DNA from: Bacillus cereus ATCC 14579
GTDB lineage: Bacteria > Bacillota > Bacilli > Bacillales > Bacillaceae_G
Length of the DNA stretch: 64,000 bases
Direction of reading: 5' to 3'
Assembly: GCF_000007825.1 (NCBI RefSeq)
Contig: NC_004722.1
Coordinates: 2,582,501 to 2,646,500, forward strand
The notes under the pieces were generated by a model that had not been told where the DNA came from, searched no databases, and worked only from the letters and a program-made list of their open reading frames with translations. The translations under genes and the position numbers were made by a program. This document shows positions 1 to 7,457 of the stretch, one piece after another. Position 1 is the first letter of the stretch; the number at the start of each line of letters is the position of its first letter.

Positions 1-113
1 AGGTTGGGGTCGGGACAACAGTAACTATTTACTTACCGAAAGTACTAAATAAACAATCTCTTTCTAATTGTGACGACAAATGTATAGCGATACGCACTAG
101 TAGTAATTCTTAA
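1..113 (+). CDS. Sensor histidine kinase, C-terminal end only
   Basis: The third frame is open from the window edge to TAA at 111-113. It begins with GVGTTVTIYLPKV, the final glycine-rich turn and last strand of a HATPase_c domain in sensor kinases. The visible 36 residues end with a short polar tail. The rest of the gene lies upstream of the window, so its sensor and its partner regulator cannot be judged. A strong terminator follows directly. Confidence 0.75.
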   Translation, partial: VGVGTTVTIYLPKVLNKQSLSNCDDKCIAIRTSSNS

Positions 114-120
114 ATCAATT

Positions 121-178
121 AATACCCAATAACAAAGCGATTAGTGAAAACTAAGCTTTTTGTTATTGGGTATTTTTT
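121..178 (+). terminator. Rho-independent terminator of the histidine kinase gene
   Basis: A 16-bp perfect stem (121-136 with 159-174, AATACCCAATAACAAA and its complement) is followed by a T run. It lies 8 bases after the kinase stop codon. Confidence 0.9.
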
Positions 179-347
179 ATATTTAATTTAGTAAACTTTA
201 CCTTTTCTTTACCTTTGTTTTAATTTCTATTAAGTTTTAAATATTATATTAATATTTGTACAAAGCAATGTATAGAAATTGTACATTACTTTTAATATAG
301 AAATGTGATTATTATTTGGAATATTGTAAGGAGGAGATTATGACAAG

Positions 348-2474
348 GTGAAAAAGCAAGAGAAGAAAAGTGGTAGAGTAGTACCTCTCCGGTTAAATAT
401 TTTATTCCTTTGTGTATTTTTATTATTTTCTGGCATTATTATTCAGTTAGGGAAAGTGCAAATTTTTGATGGAGAAACATATAAAAATGAAGTAGAGAAG
501 AGAGAAAATGCAACCGTGGGCCTTTCTGTACCACGTGGGAAAATATTTGATCGTGAAGGAAATCCAGTAGTTGATAATAAGTCTTTACGTACGATTACAT
601 ATACAAAGGTGAAAGGTGTAAAACAAGAAGAAATATTAAAATCAGCAAGACAACTTGCAGATATTATTGAAATGCCACAAGAAGATATAGATAAGTTAAC
701 TGAGACTGATAAGAAAGACTTTTGGATGCAATTAAATCCAGAACTTGCTCAAGACTTAGTATCAAAAACAGAAATAGATAAGTTCAGAGATAAGGATATT
801 ACCGGAAAAGAGCTAGACAAAAAAATAGAAGATTTAAAAAGGAAACGCGTTACAGATAAAAATCTTCAAGAACTAACGGCTAAAGATATAGAAGTGTTAG
901 CTATTAAAAGTAAAATGACCTCAGGTTTTCAAATGGCACCTCAAATTATTAAAAAGGACGTTAGTGAACAGGAATATGCGGTGATTAGTGAAAATTTAGC
1001 GAACCTTCCAGGAGTAGACGTATCAGTTGATTGGGAGAGAATCTATGTAAATGATGGATTATTCCGTTCTGTCCTTGGTAACGTTTCAAATGCTGATGAA
1101 GGATTGCCACGTGAACGATTAGATTATTATTTAGTGCGTGATTATAGCCGAAATGATAGGGTCGGCAAAAGTTATATCGAACAGCAATACGAAGATGTAC
1201 TTCATGGTACAAAAAAAGAAGTAAGAAGCATTGCTGATAAACAAGGAAATACTATTAGAACGGAAACTGTTACTGAAGGGAAAAGCGGTAAAAATTTAAC
1301 TTTAACAATAGATATGGAATTGCAAAAAAAAGTAGAGGAGAGCATAGAAAAAATATTAAAACAATATAAAGGATCAGAATCAATGTTAGACCGTGCTTTC
1401 GTAGTGATGATGAATCCAAAAAATGGTCAAGTATTATCAATGGCTGGGAAAAAGCTTGTAGAAAAAGACGGGAAAATGGAAGTAGAAGATTACGCTTTAG
1501 GCACGCTGACTAGTTCTTATGAGCTTGGATCAACGGTTAAAGGTGCGACAGTGTTAACAGGGTTTGAAACAAATGCAATAACTCCTGGAACACATTTTTA
1601 TGATGCACCTATGAAATTTAAAGGAACTAAGGAAAAGAAGTCTTGGAAAAATTTTGGTGATATAGACGATCTAAGAGCGTTACAAGTTTCTTCAAACGTT
1701 TATATGTTTAATATAGCATTAAAAATTGCTGGCGTGGGTTATGTGAAAAATAGTTCACTAGATATTAAACAAGAATATTTTGATAAAATGAGGTATTATT
1801 TCAGGCAATTTGGACTAGGCGTACAAACTGGTATTGATTTACCAAATGAAACCGCAGGACAAATTGGAAGAAAAGATAATCAGCCTGGTTTCTTATTAGA
1901 TTATTCTATTGGACAATATGATACGTATACACCACTTCAGCTTGCACAATATATTTCGACTATCGCAAATGGAGGGTATCGAATGAAACCACAAATTGTT
2001 CAAGAGATTAGAGAACAAACCGTTCAAAAAGATGAGGTTGGTAAAGTAGTACAATCAATAGAACCCGTTGTTTTAAATAGAATCGATATGAAACAAGAAT
2101 ATATTAATCAAGTAAAAGAAGGATTTAGAAAAGTATTTCAAGAGGGAGATGGAACGGGAGTAAGAGCATTCCAAAAAGCACCATATAAACCAGCTGGTAA
2201 AACAGGGACCGCACAAACTGTATATGGTGGAGAAAATGAAATTGGGCGAAATGCGAAAGGTGATCGTAGAGAATGTTATAACTTAACATTGGCTGGATAT
2301 GCGCCATATGATGATCCAGAAGTAGCATTTTCTGTTGTAGTACCATGGGTTGAAAATGATAAATCGGGCATTAACTCCGATATTGGAAAAGAAGTTTTAG
2401 ATGCTTATTTTGATTTGAAAAATAAGAGATTAACTGGTGAAGCGCCAAAAACAGATGCCTCTAAAGAGAATTAA
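348..2474 (+). CDS. Class B penicillin-binding protein (PbpA/PbpH-like transpeptidase)
   Basis: This is a membrane-anchored D,D-transpeptidase that crosslinks peptidoglycan on the outer face of the membrane. It has a short basic N-terminus and one membrane segment at about residues 15-35. A PBP dimerisation domain follows, starting near VPRGKIFDREG and containing a long charged insertion. The transpeptidase domain has STVK near residue 395, SSN near 447 and KTGT near 616. Its 708 residues match the B. subtilis PbpA/PbpH class (about 700-716). The start is GTG at 348, 12 bases after an AAGGAGGA ribosome site. A better-spaced ATG at 340 opens only the three-codon ORF ATG-ACA-AGG-TGA, whose stop overlaps the GTG. 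The gene stands alone between terminators. Confidence 0.92.
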   Translation: MKKQEKKSGRVVPLRLNILFLCVFLLFSGIIIQLGKVQIFDGETYKNEVEKRENATVGLSVPRGKIFDREGNPVVDNKSLRTITYTKVKGVKQEEILKSARQLADIIEMPQEDIDKLTETDKKDFWMQLNPELAQDLVSKTEIDKFRDKDITGKELDKKIEDLKRKRVTDKNLQELTAKDIEVLAIKSKMTSGFQMAPQIIKKDVSEQEYAVISENLANLPGVDVSVDWERIYVNDGLFRSVLGNVSNADEGLPRERLDYYLVRDYSRNDRVGKSYIEQQYEDVLHGTKKEVRSIADKQGNTIRTETVTEGKSGKNLTLTIDMELQKKVEESIEKILKQYKGSESMLDRAFVVMMNPKNGQVLSMAGKKLVEKDGKMEVEDYALGTLTSSYELGSTVKGATVLTGFETNAITPGTHFYDAPMKFKGTKEKKSWKNFGDIDDLRALQVSSNVYMFNIALKIAGVGYVKNSSLDIKQEYFDKMRYYFRQFGLGVQTGIDLPNETAGQIGRKDNQPGFLLDYSIGQYDTYTPLQLAQYISTIANGGYRMKPQIVQEIREQTVQKDEVGKVVQSIEPVVLNRIDMKQEYINQVKEGFRKVFQEGDGTGVRAFQKAPYKPAGKTGTAQTVYGGENEIGRNAKGDRRECYNLTLAGYAPYDDPEVAFSVVVPWVENDKSGINSDIGKEVLDAYFDLKNKRLTGEAPKTDASKEN

Positions 2475-2482
2475 AATGTACG

Positions 2483-2522
2483 AAACGTCTCTAGCATTCC
2501 TGTAAACTAGAGGCGTTTTTAT
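2483..2522 (+). terminator. Terminator after the PBP gene
   Basis: The stem pairs about 2484-2494 (acgtctctag) with 2507-2516 (ctagaggcgt) and is followed by TTTTT. It starts 8 bases after the PBP stop codon. Confidence 0.85.
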
Positions 2523-2550
2523 CTGGGAATAGATTAGAAATGAGGTATAT

Positions 2551-3081
2551 ATGAAGCTGTTTATTCTAAAATATTGGAGGAACATATGTGGCTACATATT
2601 CATTATAATAGGGGTTATTTTTATTAATAAGTCCTTTTTATTTTGTATGGTAGAAGGAATTTCGATGCAACCTACTTTGAATGAAAAAGATTATATACTT
2701 GTTAATAAGGTAAACGTCTGTTTATCGTCTTTTCATCATGGAGATGTTGTCATTATAAAAAAAGAAGACGCGCCTACTTACTATGTGAAACGAATTATTG
2801 GATTATCGGGGGATAACATACAACTAAAAGAGGATGAGGTATTTATTAACGGTAAAAAGCGTGATGAGTCGTATATACATTTAGATATGTCACAAGTATC
2901 CAATCGTTTTTCAAATTTTAGAGAAATAAAAGTTCCTACGCATAAATTATTTGTGTTAGGTGATAATCGTAATCATAGTAAAGATAGTAGGAATACACTT
3001 GGACTTATTGATGAGTCAAATATAATAGGTAAAGTAGAAATGGTATTTTATCCATTTGATCATATAAAATGGATAAAATAA
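2551..3081 (+). CDS. Type I signal peptidase (SipS-like)
   Basis: This membrane serine protease removes signal peptides from secreted preproteins. It has an N-terminal membrane anchor at about residues 10-32. The catalytic Ser is in EGISMQPTL (about residue 38), the general-base Lys in YVKRIIGLSGD (about 79), and box E is LGDNRNHSKDSR. Its 176 residues are usual for Bacillus Sip proteins. GAGGT lies just before the ATG. The gene is monocistronic between terminators. Family assignment is secure; which Sip paralogue it is cannot be told. Confidence 0.93.
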   Translation: MKLFILKYWRNICGYIFIIIGVIFINKSFLFCMVEGISMQPTLNEKDYILVNKVNVCLSSFHHGDVVIIKKEDAPTYYVKRIIGLSGDNIQLKEDEVFINGKKRDESYIHLDMSQVSNRFSNFREIKVPTHKLFVLGDNRNHSKDSRNTLGLIDESNIIGKVEMVFYPFDHIKWIK

Positions 3082-3185
3082 TTCTATTAACGATTCACGT
3101 TTTATAAAATCAATCATATATTGATAGCATAGGACAAGCAGAAAAGCTTGTTCTAACCTCACAGAACACTCCTTATCACGGTTAG

Positions 3186-3213
3186 GCATCTACATAGGTA
3201 GATGCTTTTTTTA
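3186..3213 (+). terminator. Terminator after the signal peptidase gene
   Basis: GCATCTAC (3186-3193) pairs with GTAGATGC (3198-3205) across a 4-base loop, and a run of T follows. Confidence 0.8.
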
Positions 3214-3339
3214 TGTTGATGACTGAAAATTATTTATCAATATAATGTAGCAAGCATATTAGGACTATTAGGGGGAGATTACTTGTACAAATAACAGTAT
3301 GCTTAATTAAAACAGTGAAATGTAAGGAGTGAGGAATAA

Positions 3340-4528
3340 GTGCTAAATATTTTAGTAGTTAATTTTCCAGCAGAGGGGCATGTAAACCCTACATTAAATT
3401 TAGTAAAAGCCTTTACTGAACGAGGGGATAATGTACATTATATTACAACGGCAAACTTTAAGGATAGAATTGAAGATTTAGGAGCTACTGTACATACTCA
3501 TCCGGATCTATTAAAAGAGATTTCTATTGATGCTGAAACCTCAATCTGGGTTAAATGCTTTCTTTCATGTGCATGTTCAAACTTCTTTATATATATTAGA
3601 AATTACGAAACAATTATATGAAAGTATAAATTTTGATTTCGTAATTTATGATATATTTGGCGCAGGAGAGTTAGTAAAGGAATATTTACAAGTTCCAGGT
3701 GTAGTGTCCTCACCTATATTTTTAATTCCGCCAGAATTTTTGAAGACATTACCTTTTCATCCAAATGCAGATATGCCATTTCAACCAGAGGAAATCTCTG
3801 AAAAATTACTAAATCAGATGGAACATAAATTTGGAGTAAAACCAAAGAATAATCTTCAATTTATGAATAATAAGGGTGATGTTTGTCTCGTATACACAAG
3901 TCGTTATTTCCAACCTAATAGCGAATCGTTCGGGGAAAATAACATTTTTATTGGACCGAGTATTTCAAAGCGTAAAACAAATATAAAGTTTCCACTGGAA
4001 TCACTTAAAGAAAAGAAAGTTATTTATATTTCAATGGGAACACTGCTTGAAGGACTCGAACCATTCTTTAATACTTGTATTGATACTTTTTCAGATTTTG
4101 ATGGGATAGTTGTAATGGCAATTGGTGATAGAAATGATATTTCTAAAATTAAGGAAGCACCAGATAATTTTATAATTGCTCCATACGTACCTCAATCAGA
4201 AGTATTAAATGAAGCAGATGTTTTTATTACACATGGCGGTATGAATAGTGTACACGATGCCATTCATTATAATGTCCCATTTGTAATAATACCGCATGAT
4301 AAAGATCAGCCAATGATAGCGCAAAGATTAACTGAGCTTGAAGCGGCACATAGATTATTGAAAGAACATGTTAATGTACACACTTTAAAAGAGGCCGTAA
4401 CAGATGTACTTTCAAATGAAAAGTATAAATATGGTATAAGAAAACTTAATGATAGCTTTTTAGAATGTGGTGGTTCAAAAGAAGCGATTGCAGTTATTGA
4501 ATCTCTTTTAAATAAAGTAAAACTTTAA
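3340..4528 (+). pseudogene. UDP-glycosyltransferase (MGT/YjiC family), frameshifted
   Basis: The first part (3340 to about 3540) encodes a GT-B N-terminus (NFPAEGHVNPTLNLVKAF). The reading then moves to the +1 frame, continues from about 3540 (GLNAFFHVHVQTS onward) and ends at 4528. The second part contains the donor-binding region THGGMNSVHDAIHYNVPF followed by KDQPM, as in macrolide/flavonoid-type glucosyltransferases. A one-base insertion, or a two-base loss, near 3535-3545 explains the break. Repaired, the protein would be about 395 residues, the normal family length. AAGGAGTGAGG precedes the TTA-rich 5' end, and the first codon is GTG. It may be a real inactivation or a sequence error. 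Confidence 0.85.
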
Positions 4529-4579
4529 TTGGTGGGGCTTTACTGCCTGCAAATAGCGGGATAATTAGTCGTAACTGTA

Positions 4580-4615
4580 TACAAGCATAGAGGTTCTCAC
4601 CTTTATGCTTGTGTA
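4580..4615. terminator. Bidirectional terminator between glycosyltransferase and racemase
   Basis: ACAAGCATA (from 4581) pairs with TATGCTTGT (to 4612), with further AGGT/ACCT pairing inside. It lies between the two convergent genes and can serve both strands. Confidence 0.75.
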
Positions 4616-4618
4616 TTC

Positions 4619-5299
4619 TTATCCAGCAAATTGTACAGCAGTATTTGCATGTAAAAAAGCAGTATCAAAAACGGGAACAGTAAGATCATTTTGGGAGATG
4701 AGTAAAGGTATTTCAGTGCAGCCTAATAATATACCTTCAGCGCCGTTTTGAATTAATGATTTTGTAATTTGTAATAACCTTTCTTTAGATGTTTCTGAAA
4801 TGATCCCTCTACTTAATTCATCTAATATGACATGGTGGATAAAAGTTCTTTCCTCATCATTTGGGATAATTGTCTCAATGTTATATTTCGCTAATCGTGA
4901 TTTATAGAAATCTTGCTCCATCGTTTGTTTTGTTCCTAATAGTCCGATACGTTTTATATTCTGTTCTACCATTTTTTTAGCACTTACATCACCAATGTGA
5001 AGAAGCGGGATAGATATTGCTTGTTCTACCTCCTCAGCAAATAGATGTACAGTATTTGAACACATTAATAAACATTCAGCCCCAGATTTTTCAACTTTCT
5101 TTGCAACTGTAACTAGTTCATTTTTCACTTCTTCATATTGATGGTTTTGTAATAAAGTAGTTACTTCACCAAAGTCCATACTATATAAAACTAACTTTGC
5201 ATTTTGATCGTATTGAGAGAGTGTAAGTGTATTAATATGTTTATAGTATAATGATGTAGATTCCCAACTTAATCCTCCAATCAAACCAATAACTTTCAT
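4619..5299 (-). CDS. Aspartate/glutamate racemase family protein
   Basis: This is a cofactor-independent amino-acid racemase with two catalytic cysteines, here C80 in MCSNTVH and C194 in GCTEIP. Those are the expected positions for the Asp/Glu/hydantoin racemase fold. The N-terminus (MKVIGLIGGLSWEST) is typical of the aspartate-racemase branch. The open frame extends 20 codons further upstream. The start was placed at the ATG at 5297-5299 because GGGAGGA lies 6-12 bases before it and the family N-terminus begins there. The length is 226 residues. The substrate cannot be read from sequence. Confidence 0.9.
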   Translation of the reverse strand: MKVIGLIGGLSWESTSLYYKHINTLTLSQYDQNAKLVLYSMDFGEVTTLLQNHQYEEVKNELVTVAKKVEKSGAECLLMCSNTVHLFAEEVEQAISIPLLHIGDVSAKKMVEQNIKRIGLLGTKQTMEQDFYKSRLAKYNIETIIPNDEERTFIHHVILDELSRGIISETSKERLLQITKSLIQNGAEGILLGCTEIPLLISQNDLTVPVFDTAFLHANTAVQFAG

Positions 5300-5407
5300 A
5301 ATGCATTCCTCCCGAAACGATTTTGAATTTATTATTTCATAATTCCGATAAGAATACAATGATTTAAATGCACTGTTTAATAAAAAATAAAAATAGTGAG
5401 AAAAGTG

Positions 5408-5436
5408 TTGAAATTTACATTCTTTAGTGCCATAAT
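5408..5436 (+). promoter_or_regulatory. Sigma-A-type promoter for the riboswitch transcript
   Basis: TTGAAA (5408-5413) and CATAAT (5431-5436) are separated by 17 bases. They lie about 20 bases upstream of the SAM aptamer, at the expected distance for a leader transcript. Confidence 0.7.
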
Positions 5437-5454
5437 ACGAATTACAAATTAATA

Positions 5455-5566
5455 CTTATCCAGAGAGGTGGAGGGAACGGCCCTAAAAAACCTCAGCAAC
5501 CCCTATGCAATTTTATAGGAAGGTGCTAATTCCGCAGAGGACACGATGTGTTTTTTGAAAGATAAG
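5455..5566 (+). ncRNA. SAM-I (S-box) riboswitch aptamer
   Basis: Conserved S-box blocks occur in order: CTTATC (P1 5' side), AGAGAGGTGGAGGGA, GGCCC, CAGCAACC, AAGGTGCTAATTCC, and GATAAG closing P1 at 5561-5566. The class senses S-adenosylmethionine and normally stops transcription when SAM is abundant. The 3' GATAAGAGG can pair with the terminator's 5' arm as an antiterminator. It controls an ECF transporter operon, which suggests uptake of methionine or a related compound. That substrate is an inference. Confidence 0.9.
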
Positions 5567-5589
5567 AGGATTCTTGAACGTGAAAGAAA

Positions 5590-5620
5590 GTGACCTCTTA
5601 TGTAAGAGGTCATTTTTTTG
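5590..5620 (+). terminator. SAM-controlled intrinsic terminator
   Basis: GACCTCTTA pairs with TAAGAGGTC (5592-5611) across two bases and is followed by seven T. It is the expression platform of the riboswitch, because the 5' arm is complementary to the AAGAGG just after P1. Confidence 0.88.
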
Positions 5621-5708
5621 TTGTATAGAAAGGGAGTGTCGATGCATAATTCATTTTTAAATTAAATATAGAGTAATAAAAGTTGACTAATACGAGAGGG
5701 GAATTGTC

Positions 5709-5972
5709 ATGAACAAATTATCAACAAAGTTAGTAGTAGCAATCGGTATTGGAGCAGCATTATACGGGATATTAGGACTTTGGGGGTTTTCTATTGCACC
5801 GAATACATTTATTAAACCAGCATTAGCTATATTAACTGTTTTTGGAGCATTATTTGGTCCAGTGGCAGGACTGTTAATCGGACTTATCGGTCATACCGTA
5901 ACAGATACGATTGCTGGCTGGGGTATTTGGTGGGGCTGTTATCCTACCTTATTAAATTGTCCACTACACTAA
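5709..5972 (+). pseudogene. ECF transporter S component (UPF0397), 5' part, cut by the island
   Basis: Residues 1-76 match the UPF0397 substrate-binding membrane subunit of ECF vitamin/nutrient transporters. Hydrophobic helices run from the N-terminus to [10 protein letters not shown]. The last native base is 5938. The final codons ([11 protein letters not shown]) come from island DNA and end at TAA 5970-5972. The missing C-terminus is at 53680-53998. Joining 5709-5938 to 53680-53998 gives 549 bases, which is 182 residues plus a stop. GAGAGGGG precedes the ATG. The fragment alone lacks most of the membrane helices and is unlikely to work. Confidence 0.93.
5939..5964 (+). repeat. Left terminal inverted repeat of the island
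   Basis: It starts TTATCCTACCTTA and ends TGTCCAC. The reverse complement of the right end starts TTATACTACCTTA and ends TGTCCAC, with one base less in the middle. It begins directly at the break in the S-component gene. Confidence 0.85.
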
Positions 5973-5986
5973 GTTAAAAAGGAATT

Positions 5987-6014
5987 AAAAAACACAGTGA
6001 TGTGTATTTTTTTT
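5987..6014 (+). terminator. Small hairpin with T run inside the island's left end
   Basis: ACACA (5992-5996) pairs with TGTGT (6001-6005), extended by flanking A and T runs. It lies 15 bases after the truncated S-component stop. It could shield the recombinase genes from riboswitch-driven read-through. The stem is weak. Confidence 0.45.
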
Positions 6015-6029
6015 GCCCCAAAAAATTAA

Positions 6030-6052
6030 CCTATCTTAAAAAATGTCCAGTA
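6030..6052 (+). repeat. Second copy of the island end sequence, direct orientation
   Basis: CCTATCTTA then AATGTCCAGTA repeats the pattern CCTACCTTA / AATTGTCCACTA found at 5943-5966. It is likely a second recombinase binding site upstream of tnpA. The pairing of motifs is visible; the binding role is inferred. Confidence 0.6.
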
Positions 6053-6116
6053 TGGTAATATGTTAATTAAGATTATTTTTGGAAGTTATAGGGTAGTTTT
6101 AGAGAGGAGGAGAATT

Positions 6117-7457
6117 ATGGATAGAATCACTGAATATAAGGGGTATTGGGGAAATAGTTATAAGAGAATTAGAGGAAATCTATTATATGAAGTAATGGTA
6201 GCTGGTATCACCAAAAGACATAATGATTTTTTATACATGATGGTTATGGGTACAAATGGAAAAGTTTATTTTGATACTTATAAATACCTAAATGAAGAAC
6301 TAGGAGATGAGGGATTTAGCAAAAGAGAATTAGCACTTCGCGCTTTAAAGTTACTTTATTCATACATTGAGCTTTTTAATACAGAAATAAGATATTTAGA
6401 TGTGGATGACAAGAAAAAATTTATAACTTTTCTGCAAGGCGGTCAAGGTATTGGACAATACATATCGTATGATTTTATGACTGTACGGAAGAATGATACT
6501 GTTAATTCTTATTTAGGAGTTTATAGAAAATTTTTTCGTTATTTAGGGATAAAAGGCAACGTATTTGAAGAACAAAGTGGGATAAAAAAAATTATAGGTA
6601 GTGGTAGTGCTTTTAACTCTAAAGCTAATGCAATAGAAGTACACAAATACTCAATGAACTTAAAGGAAGTTAAAACAACTATAGTCCCTAAATACATAAA
6701 ATACACCGAATATTCAGAACTTATGAATTTAATTGAGGATAAATATACACTTCGAGAGAAGATTATAGTCAAATTAATGTATGAATATGGGCTTAGAATT
6801 GGTGAGGTTTTAGGTTTAACTTTAGAGGACATTCAAGGAGAACATATAACAAAACAAAAAGGTAGGTGCCGATTAATATTAAGGAATCGTTTTACAGATA
6901 AGCCTTGGCAATACGCAAAAGGTTGTTTGAAGATTATATCACGCAATAATTACACTAATGAGATTTATAATATAGAGGGTGGTGGTTTTCAAATTATTAA
7001 TATTTCATCTAAAACATTTAATTTAATTCAAGAATATATTGATGAAACTACTTCTCCTTTTTCCCTGAGTGATAAAGCATATAAAAATTACTTGGAAAAA
7101 AATATAGCCGATAAAGTTAGTGAAATGGATATTGATAGAAATGCATACGTCTTTCTTAGTAAAAATTACACACCAATAGCTGGCGGAGCTTGGAATAGGA
7201 TTATGAAAAACATTTTTCAACAAGTTGGGATCCAAATTGATAGAGGAAAGAAAACTGATAATCTTAACCATCGTTTTCGTCATGGTTTTGCAATGTTTAA
7301 GGTGTTACATGAAGGGTTTGATGAGATTAAATTAGCTTATGTTATGCGTCATTCAAATACTAACAGTGTGAGCGCATATTTTAATCCAACAGAAGATGAC
7401 TTAATTGTTTTCGCTAGTAAGCAAGATAAGCTAACCAAGAGAGGTTTAAGGCTATGA
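6117..7457 (+). CDS. tnpA: Tyrosine recombinase 1 (TnpA-like)
   Basis: This is a DNA-cutting and rejoining enzyme of the tyrosine recombinase/phage integrase superfamily, 446 residues. Catalytic landmarks are Arg in YGLRIGEVLGL (about residue 226), HRFR near 384, and the C-terminal RHSNTNSVSAYF with the likely nucleophile Tyr near 419. The frame is open from 6060, but GAGAGGAGGAG at 6103-6112 points to the ATG at 6117. It is first of four overlapping genes: its stop overlaps the next start as ATGA. By position and order it corresponds to Tn554 TnpA, though it is longer than TnpA's 361 residues. Confidence 0.88.
   Translation: MDRITEYKGYWGNSYKRIRGNLLYEVMVAGITKRHNDFLYMMVMGTNGKVYFDTYKYLNEELGDEGFSKRELALRALKLLYSYIELFNTEIRYLDVDDKKKFITFLQGGQGIGQYISYDFMTVRKNDTVNSYLGVYRKFFRYLGIKGNVFEEQSGIKKIIGSGSAFNSKANAIEVHKYSMNLKEVKTTIVPKYIKYTEYSELMNLIEDKYTLREKIIVKLMYEYGLRIGEVLGLTLEDIQGEHITKQKGRCRLILRNRFTDKPWQYAKGCLKIISRNNYTNEIYNIEGGGFQIINISSKTFNLIQEYIDETTSPFSLSDKAYKNYLEKNIADKVSEMDIDRNAYVFLSKNYTPIAGGAWNRIMKNIFQQVGIQIDRGKKTDNLNHRFRHGFAMFKVLHEGFDEIKLAYVMRHSNTNSVSAYFNPTEDDLIVFASKQDKLTKRGLRL

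Noticed and set aside
985..2346. Minus-strand frames inside the PBP gene
   Set aside because: They are antisense to a well-supported gene and have no ribosome sites.
3110..3213. Possible T-box or other leader RNA before the glycosyltransferase
   Set aside because: Only a small hairpin and a terminator are visible. No T-box sequence or specifier loop was found.
3527..3545. ATG at 3527 as a separate gene start for the glycosyltransferase C-terminal part
   Set aside because: There is no ribosome site, it is in the wrong frame for the N-terminal GT fold, and it overlaps the first part. A frameshift explains it better.
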